Below, piece by piece: positions 26,881-36,789 of a DNA stretch of 64,000 nucleotides. Below the pieces are notes generated by a model. It worked only from the letters and a program-made list of their open reading frames with translations. It searched no databases and was not told the DNA's origin. Origin of the DNA: Prochlorococcus marinus XMU1402. Its GTDB lineage: Bacteria > Cyanobacteriota > Cyanobacteriia > PCC-6307 > Cyanobiaceae. The stretch covers positions 372,001 through 436,000 of the forward strand of contig NZ_JAAORD010000002.1 of assembly GCF_017696205.1 (NCBI RefSeq). Reading direction: 5' to 3'. The translations under genes were made by a program, and so were the position numbers. Numbering within the stretch: position 1 is the first letter of the stretch; each line of letters starts with the position of its first letter.

Positions 26881-28284
26881 ATGGCATTAGTTATTCTCCC
26901 AGGCTTAAACAATCTTATTGAAGATATTAGTGAGGAAAAAAAGTTACCTCCTAATATCGTAGAAGCAGCATTGCGCGATGCTTTGTTAAAAGGATACGAA
27001 AAATATAGAAAAACTTTTTACATTGGAATTAACGAAGATCCATTTGATGAAGAATACTTCAGTAATTTTGATGTTGGACTAGATCTAGATGAAGAAGGTT
27101 ATCGAATATTATCGAGTAAAATAATTGTTGAAGAAGTTGAAAGTGAAGATCATCAAATATCATTAGTAGAGGTTAAACAAGTGGCCGATGATGCGCAAAT
27201 AGGTGACACAGTAGTTTTAGACGTCACCCCTGAAAAAGATGATTTTGGGAGAATGGCTGCTGCAACAACAAAGCAAGTTTTAGCCCAAAAATTAAGAGAT
27301 CAACAAAGAAAAATGATCCAGGAAGAATTTGCAGATTTAGAAGATCCTGTTTTAACAGCAAGAGTCATAAGATTTGAGAGGCAATCAGTCATTATGGGAG
27401 TTAGTTCAGGTATTGGTAGACCTGAAGTTGAAGCAGAACTTCCTAAGAGAGATCAATTACCAAATGATAATTACCGGGCAAATGCAACTTTTAAAGTATT
27501 TTTGAAAGAAGTTAGCGAAATAGCAAGAAAAGGGCCACAACTTTTTGTAAGCAGAGCAAATGCTGGTTTAGTAGTTTATTTATTTGAAAATGAAGTACCG
27601 GAAATTCAAGAAGGTACAGTAAAAATAGTTGCTGTTTCAAGAGAAGCAAACCCTCCTTCAAGAGCTGTTGGGCCAAGAACTAAAGTAGCTGTTGATAGTG
27701 TCGAGCAAGAAGTAGATCCTGTAGGTGCATGTATTGGCGCTAGAGGAGCGAGAATACAACAAGTAGTTAATGAATTAAGAGGAGAAAAAATTGATGTTAT
27801 TAAATGGTCATCTGATCCAATTCAGTATATTTTAAACTCTTTAAGTCCTGCGAAAGTTGATCTTGTGAGACTAGTTGACCCAGCAGGACAACATGCACAC
27901 GTACTAGTTCCTCCTGATCAATTGAGTCTCGCAATTGGTAGAGAAGGTCAAAATGTTAGACTTGCTGCCAGATTAACTGGTTGGAAGATTGATGTTAAAA
28001 ACTCACATGAATACGATCAGGAAGCAGAGGATGCTGCAGTTTCCGAATTAATTACTCAAAGGGAAGATGAAGAAAATCTCCAACGAGAAGCTGAGCTAAG
28101 ATTAGAAGCAGAACAAGCTGAACGTGCTGCAGAAGATGCAAGATTAAGAGAACTTTATCCCCTTCCTGAAGATGACGAAGAATATGGAGAAGAACAATAT
28201 GATGGTGAGCCTTTATCAGCTAATGATCAATTTGAGGCCTCTCAAGGTGGTGAACTACCTACTTACGAGGAAAGACAACGGTGA
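26881..28284 (+). CDS. nusA: Transcription termination/antitermination protein NusA
   Basis: 467 residues. An N-terminal RNA-polymerase-binding domain is followed by an S1 domain (about residues 135-200), then two KH domains with GARGARIQQVVNEL and IGREGQNVRLAARLTGW. The C-terminus is short, acidic and glutamate-rich, and the E. coli acidic repeats are absent, as usual for cyanobacteria. It modulates pausing, termination and antitermination. The stop overlaps the ylxR start (GTGA). Confidence 0.96.
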   Translation: MALVILPGLNNLIEDISEEKKLPPNIVEAALRDALLKGYEKYRKTFYIGINEDPFDEEYFSNFDVGLDLDEEGYRILSSKIIVEEVESEDHQISLVEVKQVADDAQIGDTVVLDVTPEKDDFGRMAAATTKQVLAQKLRDQQRKMIQEEFADLEDPVLTARVIRFERQSVIMGVSSGIGRPEVEAELPKRDQLPNDNYRANATFKVFLKEVSEIARKGPQLFVSRANAGLVVYLFENEVPEIQEGTVKIVAVSREANPPSRAVGPRTKVAVDSVEQEVDPVGACIGARGARIQQVVNELRGEKIDVIKWSSDPIQYILNSLSPAKVDLVRLVDPAGQHAHVLVPPDQLSLAIGREGQNVRLAARLTGWKIDVKNSHEYDQEAEDAAVSELITQREDEENLQREAELRLEAEQAERAAEDARLRELYPLPEDDEEYGEEQYDGEPLSANDQFEASQGGELPTYEERQR

Positions 28285-28562
28285 TAAAACAAACCCCTGT
28301 CATGCGTATTTGCATTTCATGCAGGAAAACCTACGACAGGAAAAATCTTTTTAAGATTACCAAAGATCATAAGCAAGGCATCATGCTTCAAAAAGGTATG
28401 GGTCGTTCAGCTTATATCTGTAAGTCAACAAAGTGTTATTCAGATTCAAAGATCAAAAAAAAGCTTCAAAAAGCTTTAAAAACATTTTTAGAACCTGAAT
28501 TTATTGATATTTTTGAAAAAGAAATTGCAAGCTACAATGACCAGCCCAATAAGAGAATATAA
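28281..28562 (+). CDS. ylxR: YlxR family RNA-binding protein (DUF448)
   Basis: 93 residues. The hallmark RICISCRKTYDRKNLF near the N-terminus and GRSAYIC in the middle mark the YlxR/DUF448 family, small nucleic-acid-binding proteins encoded between nusA and infB in many bacteria. The start is GTG at 28281, overlapping the nusA stop; an internal ATG at 28302 is an alternative. Reported roles in related bacteria include RNase P or regulatory interactions; none is established here. Confidence 0.9.
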   Translation: MIKQTPVMRICISCRKTYDRKNLFKITKDHKQGIMLQKGMGRSAYICKSTKCYSDSKIKKKLQKALKTFLEPEFIDIFEKEIASYNDQPNKRI

Positions 28563-28607
28563 TAAAATTAGATTCTTTTTAAATTCAAAAAAGTAAAATC
28601 AGATTAA

Positions 28608-31600
28608 ATGACTATCAGCGACAAAATAAGAATATATGAACTTTCCAGAGACTTAAATCTGGAAAATAAAGATATATTGGATGCCGCCCAAAAACTCTCA
28701 ATTTCTGTCAAAAGTCATAGTAGTTCTATAACGGCAGAAGATGCAAATAAAATAAAAAGTCTTATTAATAAAAAAAATTCAGATAAAAAAATACTTTCTA
28801 TTAATAAACCGTCTTTTAAAGAGGAGACCTCCAAGCAAAAGAAAGATGATAAATCTCCTTTTTCCTCCTCTACAAAAGGAGAAGGATCTCTCAAAAATAA
28901 TTCAAATAAAAAGCCCTTATTAATAAAACCTCTTAATAAACCCGAGGCTCCAAAAAACATTTTAAATCAATCCAAAAATGTAAACAAACCTACTATTATC
29001 AGCACAAATTCACAAACCAAAACAAATCTTCGAAATCCGAATTTAAATAATAAACCTTCGCAAAATTTTAACCGAGATAAAAAAAATACTTTCAGCAATA
29101 CCACAACTCCACCCATCAAAAGTCCTGCAAAACCATCTATTCAACTAATTGAAAAACCTAAAAATATAATTAATTATAAAACTAACAAAAACGTCTATAA
29201 CTCAGAAGACAAAAGACAATTATTAAACAGATCTGATCAAAATAAGAACAGACCTAAATCAAAAAATCTTGATAATAAAAAAAATACTCCTGAGCTCGTT
29301 GGAGCTCCGATAAGGAGAGACGAAACAAAGTTAAACCCCAATAAGCAAAATTCTAATAATAAACAAAACGTTTCTTTTAAACAATCTAACCCCAACAGAC
29401 TTGGTGCTCCAAACAGAGCTGGCTCATTCAATAGACAGGGCAATCCTAATAGAACTGGGGCTCCAAACAGACCTGGGGCTCCAAACAGAACTGGGGCTCC
29501 AAACAGACCTGGCGCCCAAAACAGACCTGGCTCATTCAATAGACAGGGCAATCCTAATAGAACTGGAAGCCCAAATCGTCCTAATGGTAATTTCAGACAA
29601 AGCGATTTTAATAGGCCTGGTTCTAAACTCAATAGCCAAAAGCCCACTGGGATTAGGAAACCTGTTTCTCCTAATGAACTTTTACGGATTCAAAAAACTA
29701 ATAAATCCGAGAAAGACAAACTAAGTAAAAAGGTTAACGAAAAACCGACTATAGATACATCTAAACAGAAGGCTAAGGCTCCTAATAGTCGTCCAAATAG
29801 TGCCCTAAACTCTAAAAAACCACCCAATAGAGCATTTTCAAATAGTTCAAAAAAACCAGGCAGGACAGATTGGGACGATAGCGCGAAACTAGAGGCATTA
29901 AGAAATAAAAATCCACAGAAACAAAGACAGAAAGTTCATATTATTGGAGAGAATGATGATCCACTAACTTCAGAAACAAGTGGATACTCAGGTGAAAAAG
30001 TTTCAATACTATCAGCCAGTTTAGCCCGGCCAAAGAAAGAGAAAGCTTCTGAACCTAAATCTCAAAAATCTTTAAAACAATTTAAGAAGAAGAAAAAAGA
30101 GTCCACAAGACAAAGGCAGAAAAGAAGAGCTATGGAATTAAAGGCCGCAAAAGAGGCTAAGCAGGTAAGACCTGAAATGATAATAGTTCCCGAAGATAAT
30201 TTAACGGTTCAAGAATTAGCAGATAAGCTAAGTCTTGAAAGTTCTGAAATAATTAAATCTCTTTTCTTTAAAGGAATAACAGCAACCGTAACTCAATCAC
30301 TTGACTTAGCCACTATTGAAGCAGTAGCAGAAGAATTTGGAGTACCTGTTTTGCAAGATGATGTAAAAGAAGCTGCTGAAAAAACGGTAGATATGATTGA
30401 ATCTGATGATATTGATAGTTTAATAAAAAGGCCTCCTGTTATCACAGTAATGGGGCATGTAGATCATGGCAAAACAAGTCTTTTAGATTCCATTAGAGAA
30501 TCTAGAGTAGCTTCAGGAGAGGCAGGAGGAATAACTCAACATATAGGAGCTTATCAAGTTGAATTTGAGCATGAATCTAAAAAGAAAAAATTAACTTTCC
30601 TCGATACTCCTGGTCATGAAGCCTTTACTGCGATGCGAGCAAGGGGTACCAAAGTAACTGATGTAGCTGTACTTGTAGTAGCGGCAGATGATGGTTGTAG
30701 ACCTCAAACACTTGAAGCTATTAGTCATGCAAGGGCTGCAAAAGTACCAATTGTTGTTGCAATAAATAAAATTGATAAAGAAGGTGCATCTCCAGAAAGA
30801 GTCAAGCAAGAACTCTCAGAAAAAGATTTAATTGCTGAAGATTGGGGAGGAGATACTGTTATGGTTCCAGTCAGTGCAATTAAAAAACAAAATATTGATA
30901 AATTGCTTGAAATGATTTTATTAGTTTCAGAAGTTGAAGATCTGCAAGCCAACCCTGAAAGATCGGCAAAAGGTACTGTAATTGAAGCCCATCTAGATAA
31001 AGCCAAAGGTCCAGTAGCGACTTTATTAGTACAAAATGGTACTTTGAAATCTGGAGATGTTCTAGCTGCAGGTTCAGTACTTGGGAAAATTAGAGCAATG
31101 GTTGATGAACATGGTAATAGAATTAAAGAGGCTGGACCATCATTCCCTGTCGAAGCATTAGGCTTTAGTGAAGTTCCAACAGCAGGAGATGAATTTGAAG
31201 TCTACCCGGATGAGAAAACTGCTCGAGCTATTGTTGGAGATAGAGCTACAGATGCTAGAGCTACAAAATTAGCTCAGCAAATGGCTTCGAGAAGAGTAAG
31301 CTTATCATCTTTATCGACACAAGCAAATGATGGGGAATTAAAAGAATTAAACTTAATTCTTAAAGCTGATGTTCAAGGGAGTGTTGAAGCGATATTAGGA
31401 TCGCTAGAACAATTGCCAAAAAATGAAGTTCAAGTGAGAGTTTTATTCTCTGCACCAGGAGAAATAACTGAAACCGATATAGATCTTGCAGCTGCGTCAG
31501 GGTCAGTAATCATTGGATTTAATACCTCATTGGCATCTGGTGCAAAGAGAGCAGCTGATACAAATGATGTTGACATAAGAGAATACGAAGTCATCTACAA

Positions 31601-31955
31601 ACTTTTAGAAGATATTCAATTGGCTATGGAAGGCCTACTAGAGCCCGATCTTGTAGAGGAATCATTGGGCAAAGCAGAAGTAAGAGCAACTTTTGCAGTT
31701 GGCAAAGGAGCTATCGCTGGCTGTTATATACAAACTGGAAAGTTACAAAGGAATTGCTCTCTAAGAGTTATTAGATCAGAAAAAATAATTTTTGAGGGTA
31801 ATTTAGACTCTCTAAAAAGGTCAAAAGATGATGTAAAAGAAGTAAATACAGGATTTGAATGTGGAGTTGGTTGCGATAAATTCTCTTCGTGGACAGAAGG
31901 AGACATAATTGAAGCATTCAAATTTGTTACTAAAAAGCGTACATTAACTCAATAA
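28608..31955 (+). CDS. infB: Translation initiation factor IF-2
   Basis: A GTPase that places initiator tRNA on the 30S subunit. 1115 residues. The first ~500 are low-complexity (Asn, Lys, Pro, Arg rich), including an unusual NR-rich tandem repeat at residues ~266-320. They are followed by IF2-N-like helices ([22 protein letters not shown]) and then the G domain, with GHVDHGKT near residue 615, DTPGHEAF and NKID. Domains II-IV complete the C-terminus. The fourth gene of the rimP-nusA-ylxR-infB operon, 45 nt after ylxR. Confidence 0.97.
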   Translation: MTISDKIRIYELSRDLNLENKDILDAAQKLSISVKSHSSSITAEDANKIKSLINKKNSDKKILSINKPSFKEETSKQKKDDKSPFSSSTKGEGSLKNNSNKKPLLIKPLNKPEAPKNILNQSKNVNKPTIISTNSQTKTNLRNPNLNNKPSQNFNRDKKNTFSNTTTPPIKSPAKPSIQLIEKPKNIINYKTNKNVYNSEDKRQLLNRSDQNKNRPKSKNLDNKKNTPELVGAPIRRDETKLNPNKQNSNNKQNVSFKQSNPNRLGAPNRAGSFNRQGNPNRTGAPNRPGAPNRTGAPNRPGAQNRPGSFNRQGNPNRTGSPNRPNGNFRQSDFNRPGSKLNSQKPTGIRKPVSPNELLRIQKTNKSEKDKLSKKVNEKPTIDTSKQKAKAPNSRPNSALNSKKPPNRAFSNSSKKPGRTDWDDSAKLEALRNKNPQKQRQKVHIIGENDDPLTSETSGYSGEKVSILSASLARPKKEKASEPKSQKSLKQFKKKKKESTRQRQKRRAMELKAAKEAKQVRPEMIIVPEDNLTVQELADKLSLESSEIIKSLFFKGITATVTQSLDLATIEAVAEEFGVPVLQDDVKEAAEKTVDMIESDDIDSLIKRPPVITVMGHVDHGKTSLLDSIRESRVASGEAGGITQHIGAYQVEFEHESKKKKLTFLDTPGHEAFTAMRARGTKVTDVAVLVVAADDGCRPQTLEAISHARAAKVPIVVAINKIDKEGASPERVKQELSEKDLIAEDWGGDTVMVPVSAIKKQNIDKLLEMILLVSEVEDLQANPERSAKGTVIEAHLDKAKGPVATLLVQNGTLKSGDVLAAGSVLGKIRAMVDEHGNRIKEAGPSFPVEALGFSEVPTAGDEFEVYPDEKTARAIVGDRATDARATKLAQQMASRRVSLSSLSTQANDGELKELNLILKADVQGSVEAILGSLEQLPKNEVQVRVLFSAPGEITETDIDLAAASGSVIIGFNTSLASGAKRAADTNDVDIREYEVIYKLLEDIQLAMEGLLEPDLVEESLGKAEVRATFAVGKGAIAGCYIQTGKLQRNCSLRVIRSEKIIFEGNLDSLKRSKDDVKEVNTGFECGVGCDKFSSWTEGDIIEAFKFVTKKRTLTQ
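29403..29566 (+). repeat. In-frame tandem repeat in infB (18-nt GAPNR[P/T/A] units and a duplicated 40-mer)
   Basis: Four consecutive 18-nt units (29457-29528, the last diverged) encode [18 protein letters not shown], and a further copy lies at 29403-29420. A 40-nt segment is repeated exactly at 29419-29458 and 29527-29566, 108 nt apart, so part of the array arose by a larger duplication. All units are multiples of 3, keeping the frame. The encoded Asn-Arg-Gly-Pro tract is positively charged and likely disordered. Confidence 0.9.
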
Positions 31956-31971
31956 TTAAATTCTTAAACTT

Positions 31972-32220
31972 TTAATTTTTATCCTTATCAAGAATTAATA
32001 AAGTGGGAAATAGTATACAGGCACAAAGTTGAATTAAAAGATTATTTTGTTGTAATTCACTGCCGCTTGCAATTTTGGAAAGCATAATTAGAAGTCCTAA
32101 AAATGCTGAACCACTAAAAGCAATCCATAATATTTTCCTTAATCCCTTAAAAGGAGCTTGAGATTCCTTAAGTAATTTCTTTTTTAATTCAGGATCTATT
32201 TTTGACATAAATTCATTCAT
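31972..32220 (-). CDS. Small membrane protein, DUF3493-like
   Basis: 82 residues with a charged N-terminus (SKIDPELKKKLLKESQAPFKGLRK) and two hydrophobic segments (about residues 31-48 and 57-76) joined by a short polar loop. The PFKGLRK-to-membrane pattern resembles DUF3493 proteins, related as I recall to the plastid photosystem II assembly factor LPA1/REP27. An assembly role is therefore possible but unproven. It converges on infB with 16 nt between stops. Confidence 0.6.
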   Translation of the reverse strand: MNEFMSKIDPELKKKLLKESQAPFKGLRKILWIAFSGSAFLGLLIMLSKIASGSELQQNNLLIQLCACILFPTLLILDKDKN

Positions 32221-32227
32221 TTATAAT
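32202..32227 (+). promoter_or_regulatory. Candidate tRNA-Thr promoter inside the start of the divergent gene
   Basis: TTGACA (32202-32207) and TATAAT (32222-32227) are both perfect sigma-70 hexamers, but the spacer is 14 nt rather than about 17. The -10 lies 36 nt upstream of the tRNA. The -35 falls within the first codons of the divergent DUF3493-like gene. Confidence 0.35.
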
Positions 32228-32263
32228 ATGAAGTCTATATGAAAATTTAAACATTTTAATTTT

Positions 32264-32335
32264 GCCGGTATAGCTCAGCGGTAGAGCAACTGTCTCGTAA
32301 ACAGTAGGTCATTGGTTCAATTCCAATTATCGGCA
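32264..32335 (+). tRNA. tRNA-Thr (anticodon CGU)
   Basis: A 72-nt cloverleaf. The acceptor stem GCCGGTA pairs with TATCGGC (one G-U), followed by discriminator A. The anticodon stem ACTGT/ACAGT encloses CT-CGT-AA, with the anticodon CGT at 32296-32298 reading ACG. The D arm holds AGCTCAGCGGTAGAGC and the T arm GGTTCAATTCC. CCA is not encoded. The anticodon identifies the tRNA as threonine-accepting. Confidence 0.95.
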
Positions 32336-32358
32336 TTTAAAAGCAAAATAAAAAAAGA

Positions 32359-33915
32359 ATGATTAGTAAAATTTTTAAATCTAAATATCTTTTTAAACTA
32401 TTAATTTTTATCCCTCTAATTATTTATTTTGGCAAAAGAAGTTACATCGCTTTTGATGAAGGATTTTATGCATTACAAGCAAGATGGATACTAGATAAAG
32501 GCAACTGGACAATTCCTCTTTGGTGGGATGAATATGTTTTAGATAGGACAATAGGGTTGCAATTTTTAATTGCAAAGTCTCAAGACATCTTTGGAAGAAA
32601 TATGTTTTCCGCATATCTGCCCACAACAACTGCTGCAATATTGATGCTATTTATAACTTACAAGTTACATGAAGAATTTTTTAATAAAAAATATGCAATT
32701 ATATCTCCACTCTTACTTGCCACTACATATATATGGTTTGACTACTCACACCTAGCTAGTCAAGACATTATTTTTTCATGTTTGGTTACAATTGGAGTAT
32801 TTTCCTTAGTCAAAGTAAAAAGTAAAGATAATAAATTTTATATTCTGCTTTTTGGTATTTGGATTGGTTTGTCTTTTATGATGAAAACTTTTCTAGTATG
32901 TGTACCTTTATTATCACTTTTACCTTATTTATATAAAAAAAAGAAAATTTTATTTAGTAAGTTCTTTTGGATTGGTCTACTTATTGGATTTGCTCCGTTT
33001 TTATTTTGGTCATTATCTATTAACCCTTATTTAGAGAAAAATATTATTTTTTACTTATTCGAAAAGTTTAATATTCTTTCCAATAAAAATACTTTTACAA
33101 ATCCTATTTATTATTACTTTTGGAATATACCCGTAACATATCTACCATGGAGTATTTTTGGAATCATAGGCATAATACATAATTTGTATGAACGCAAAGA
33201 GAATAAATATATACTTGCCTTTTTTCCCTTAATCTTGATTGCAATATTAAGTATTTTTTCTACAAAGACTCCATATTATACTCTACAAATTTCATCTATT
33301 TTGACACTAAATTCTTATGTTGGAATTAAATGTTTATTTAATTCTGAAAAATATAAATCTACTTTAATATTTGTATCTTCGAAAATAATTCCATTCTTAT
33401 TAGTCTCAATTACATTAATTTATTATTTTTTCTTTAAAAATACAAATAACTTTAACTCCAAGGAAAATGCATTTCTAATTCTTGGATTATTATTTTTTGG
33501 ACTATCGTGGACATTTATAAAACATAAAAACTCATTTAAAGAAATATTAATAACACTCATCATTGGGCCTTACTTACTGACTTCATTCCTTTTACAATCA
33601 GGATTATTTACTGATAGATCAAGAGAAATAAGAGAAAAAATGGAATACGTTTCATCCCTTGATGTCGTAAAAAATCGACAAATAAAGGTTGATAAAAGTG
33701 GAATAAAAAATCCCAGATCTCAATCAAAAATCATAAAGATTTCTTTATTAACTCCGATATTAGGTGAAAGTTTGGAAAGTATTGATCAGTTAAATAAGTC
33801 AGAATTGGCATGGTCCACCGAATTTAAAGATATAAAAAACAATAATTCTGATTATGAAATAATATACGAGAACGATGTTTTACAGCCATGGAAATTAATA
33901 TTAAAAAAAAAATAA
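32359..33915 (+). CDS. Membrane glycosyltransferase of the ArnT/PMT (GT83/GT39-like) family
   Basis: 518 residues with about ten or more transmembrane segments. The first luminal loop holds the catalytic-type D33-E34 in AFDEGFYALQARWI, typical of polyprenyl-phosphate-sugar-dependent transferases such as ArnT, which modify lipid A or proteins. The acceptor is unknown. A soluble C-terminal tail of about 90 residues follows the last helix. It begins 23 nt after tRNA-Thr and precedes a GT2 gene. Very A/T- and Phe/Ile-rich. Confidence 0.78.
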   Translation: MISKIFKSKYLFKLLIFIPLIIYFGKRSYIAFDEGFYALQARWILDKGNWTIPLWWDEYVLDRTIGLQFLIAKSQDIFGRNMFSAYLPTTTAAILMLFITYKLHEEFFNKKYAIISPLLLATTYIWFDYSHLASQDIIFSCLVTIGVFSLVKVKSKDNKFYILLFGIWIGLSFMMKTFLVCVPLLSLLPYLYKKKKILFSKFFWIGLLIGFAPFLFWSLSINPYLEKNIIFYLFEKFNILSNKNTFTNPIYYYFWNIPVTYLPWSIFGIIGIIHNLYERKENKYILAFFPLILIAILSIFSTKTPYYTLQISSILTLNSYVGIKCLFNSEKYKSTLIFVSSKIIPFLLVSITLIYYFFFKNTNNFNSKENAFLILGLLFFGLSWTFIKHKNSFKEILITLIIGPYLLTSFLLQSGLFTDRSREIREKMEYVSSLDVVKNRQIKVDKSGIKNPRSQSKIIKISLLTPILGESLESIDQLNKSELAWSTEFKDIKNNNSDYEIIYENDVLQPWKLILKKK

Positions 33916-33955
33916 TCCATATATACTAAAGTGTCGTTAGCAAACAAATAAAGTG

Positions 33956-35047
33956 ATGAAATCTGTTAATTCTTGGAATTTAACGAATAATAAACTTCAT
34001 CAATTATTCAAAGAAAATAATGAATTTATTTCAATTAAAGTAAGAGGTAATACTTGGGAGCCAATAACTAGATGGCTGAGATTAGATTCAAGAATTTTTA
34101 GAGAAACCACAAGCAAAGCGAGAATAACTTTATGCGATATTGAATCTCTTGCAGAAATTTATAATTATAGGCCTATTAGATGGAAAGCAAAAAAATTAAC
34201 ACCTTTGACAACTAAACTCATTCCAAAATCTTTAAAAAATATTTGTCGTAAACTCCCAATAATTAAGCAACTAGCCTATGAACTAGAAATATTTTTTTAT
34301 AAATATAATGAAAATATTTCCAACCACTTAATATCAATAGTAATTCCTGCAAGAAATGAGGCTGGTAATAAACAACTTTTAATAAATGCACTTAATAAAT
34401 TCAAAAAAATACCCAATAAATTAGAAATTATATTTGTTGAAGGAAATAGTACTGATAATACATATGAGATTCTTCAAGAATTAAGAGAAAATTTCTCAGA
34501 TTCCTTCCAAATATCTCTTTTAAGACAAACTTCTAAAGGAAAGAAGAATGCTGTTGTAGAGGGATTTAATATTTCAACAGGTGAAACCCTTGCCATAATT
34601 GATAGTGATTTCACAGTAGATATTGATGATAGTATTGCTGCAATCATGGAATCAACTAAAAATGAAAATATTTTAATTAATTGTGCCCGCACAACTTTCC
34701 CAATGGAAAAAGACGCAATGAGATGGGCTAACTATATCGGAAATAGATTATTTGCAATATTTTTATCAATTCTCATAAACAAACCAGTATCAGATTCACT
34801 TTGCGGAACAAAAGTTTTTTCTAGAAAATTTTTCAAACTTATGAAACAAAATGGAAGTTGGGATTCCAAATCTGACCCATTTGGAGACTTCACAATAATA
34901 TTTGAAGCAGCAAACAATAATATTAAAATACTTAATTATCCTGTTAGGTATTATGCTAGAAAATCTGGAGCTCCAAATATATCGAGATGGATTGATGGAT
35001 TAAAACTTCTTAAGGTTTGTTGGATTTATATGATTTCTGATATTTAA
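33956..35047 (+). CDS. Family 2 glycosyltransferase with an N-terminal extension
   Basis: 363 residues from ATG 33956, preceded directly by a GTG that could also start. The GT-A fold begins near residue 126 (SIVIPARNEAGN), with EGNSTDNTYE for nucleotide-sugar binding and a DSD motif (AIIDSDFTVD). The first ~120 residues form an extra region with no motif I recognise. No clear membrane helices, although hydrophobic patches suggest membrane association. With the ArnT-like gene upstream it probably makes or transfers a glycosyl unit. Donor and acceptor unknown. Confidence 0.75.
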   Translation: MKSVNSWNLTNNKLHQLFKENNEFISIKVRGNTWEPITRWLRLDSRIFRETTSKARITLCDIESLAEIYNYRPIRWKAKKLTPLTTKLIPKSLKNICRKLPIIKQLAYELEIFFYKYNENISNHLISIVIPARNEAGNKQLLINALNKFKKIPNKLEIIFVEGNSTDNTYEILQELRENFSDSFQISLLRQTSKGKKNAVVEGFNISTGETLAIIDSDFTVDIDDSIAAIMESTKNENILINCARTTFPMEKDAMRWANYIGNRLFAIFLSILINKPVSDSLCGTKVFSRKFFKLMKQNGSWDSKSDPFGDFTIIFEAANNNIKILNYPVRYYARKSGAPNISRWIDGLKLLKVCWIYMISDI

Positions 35048-35062
35048 ATTGAAATAAATTTA

Positions 35063-35086
35063 CAGAAGAATTTTCAGAAGATTTTT
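35063..35086 (+). repeat. Tandem 12-bp repeat upstream of the radical SAM gene
   Basis: Two adjacent 12-mers, CAGAAGAATTTT and CAGAAGATTTTT, differ at one position. They lie in the 77-bp gap between the GT2 and radical SAM genes, about 40 nt before the latter's ATG. Could be slippage or a paired binding site. Confidence 0.4.
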
Positions 35087-35124
35087 AATTTCACCAAATT
35101 AGTAATAAAATAGTTAGATTCTTA

Positions 35125-36777
35125 ATGAAGATAAATTCATTGGAATTTCATCGCATGGAACTTAATTTCGGGTTCAAAAAATTAAATAAAAAAAATTGCC
35201 AAAGAAAACAGTATAGAAAAATTCTTACTGTAAGACTTCCATGTAACCCAATATTTCCAATAGGTCCTATTTACCTAGCTGACCACATTCATAAATGTTT
35301 TCCAGAAATTGAACAACAATTTATTGATTTAGCAATAGTTCCATCTAATAAAGTTTCCAAATTCTTAGCTAGAAAAATTGATCAATTTAGACCTCATCTA
35401 ATTATTTTTTCATGGAGAGATATACAAATATATGCTCCAGTTGATGGGAGAAGTGGGAATCCCCTTCAGAACTCTTTTGAGGTTTTTTACTCAAAAAATA
35501 TCTTAAAAAAAATTAGAGGTTCTTGGGGAGGATTAAAATTGATTGCATCTCATTATGGAGAAATATACAGAAATACTACTTTAGTTAGAAATGGACTTAA
35601 AAGAGCGCAAAAATACAACAGAGATGTAAAAGTAATAATAGGAGGTGGAGCTGTTAGTGTTTTCTATGAACAATTAGGGAATCTACTTCCAAAAGGGACT
35701 ATTATTTCTGTTGGAGAAGGAGAAAATCTTATAGAGAAAATAATTAGGAATGAACCAATAGAGGAAGAAAGATGTTATCTTGCTGGACAAGAACCTCGTA
35801 AAAAATTAATACATGAACAACCCTCAGGAACGATTAAAACTGCTTGCAACTATAAATACATCCAATCTATCTGGCCAGAATTTAATTGGTATATAGAAGG
35901 TGGAGATTACTATGTAGGGGTACAAACAAAAAGAGGATGCCCGCATAATTGTTGTTTCTGTGTTTATACAGTTGTAGAGGGTAAACAGGTTCGTGTTAAT
36001 CCTGTTGATGAGGTAATAAAAGAAATGAAGCAATTATATGATCTTGGAGTTCGAGGATTTTGGTTTACTGATGCGCAGTTTATTCCAGCAAAAAAACATA
36101 TTGAAGATGCAAAAATACTATTGCAAGCTATTAAGGATCAAGGCTGGAAAGACATTAATTGGGCTGCATACATAAGAGCAGATAATATTGATGCTGATCT
36201 TGCACAGCTAATGGTGGATACAGGTATGAGTTACTTTGAGATAGGTATCACTTCTGGATCTCAAGAGCTTGTAAGAAAAATGAGATTAGCATATGACCTC
36301 GAAACGGTACTAAATAATTGCAGAATGCTTGTCAAATCAGGCTTCAATAATCATGTTTCAGTCAATTATTCATTTAATGTTTTTGATGAAACTCCAAGCA
36401 CCATAAGACAAACTATTGCTTACCACAGAGAGTTAGAAAATATTTTTGGCAAAGGCTTAGTTGACCCAGCTATCTTCTTCATTGGATTACAACCTCATAC
36501 TCTCCTTGAGAAGTATGCAATAGATAATAACATTTTGAAACCTGATTATAATCCAATGAGCATGATGCCCTGGACAGCAAGAAAACTTTTATGGAATCCA
36601 GGCTCATTAGGGAAAAAACTTGGTCAAGTTTGTTTAGAAGCTTTTGATAATAAAGAAGATGAATTTGGTAAAACAGTTATCAACATACTCGAGAGAGAGT
36701 ATGGTAAGTCTGCTTTAAAAGAATCCTTAAAAGTTCGTCCTTTATCTGAGAGAAAATTAGCTAATTCAAAACATTAA
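35125..36777 (+). CDS. B12-binding-domain-type radical SAM protein, substrate unknown
   Basis: 550 residues. The N-terminal ~240 form a Rossmann-like region in the place of a cobalamin-binding domain (LPCNPIFPIGPIYLADHI and VIIGGGAVSV), without a clear DxHxxG lower-ligand motif. The radical SAM core follows with the cluster motif C272-PHN-C276-CF-C279. DAQFIPA and the later EIGITSG segment fit the barrel. Relatives include BchE-, HpnP- and methylthiotransferase-like enzymes; I cannot choose among them. The gene follows two glycosyltransferases and ends 12 nt from convergent clpS. Confidence 0.8.
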   Translation: MKINSLEFHRMELNFGFKKLNKKNCQRKQYRKILTVRLPCNPIFPIGPIYLADHIHKCFPEIEQQFIDLAIVPSNKVSKFLARKIDQFRPHLIIFSWRDIQIYAPVDGRSGNPLQNSFEVFYSKNILKKIRGSWGGLKLIASHYGEIYRNTTLVRNGLKRAQKYNRDVKVIIGGGAVSVFYEQLGNLLPKGTIISVGEGENLIEKIIRNEPIEEERCYLAGQEPRKKLIHEQPSGTIKTACNYKYIQSIWPEFNWYIEGGDYYVGVQTKRGCPHNCCFCVYTVVEGKQVRVNPVDEVIKEMKQLYDLGVRGFWFTDAQFIPAKKHIEDAKILLQAIKDQGWKDINWAAYIRADNIDADLAQLMVDTGMSYFEIGITSGSQELVRKMRLAYDLETVLNNCRMLVKSGFNNHVSVNYSFNVFDETPSTIRQTIAYHRELENIFGKGLVDPAIFFIGLQPHTLLEKYAIDNNILKPDYNPMSMMPWTARKLLWNPGSLGKKLGQVCLEAFDNKEDEFGKTVINILEREYGKSALKESLKVRPLSERKLANSKH

Positions 36778-36789
36778 ATTCTACTCTTA

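Noticed and set aside
29403-29566. CRISPR-like repeat array
   Set aside because: The repeats are contiguous 18-nt coding units in frame within infB, without spacers.
29237-29647. 136-residue leucine/glycine-rich frame opposite infB
   Set aside because: Its repetitive sequence (LFGAPGL-type) is just the reverse reading of the infB tandem repeat.
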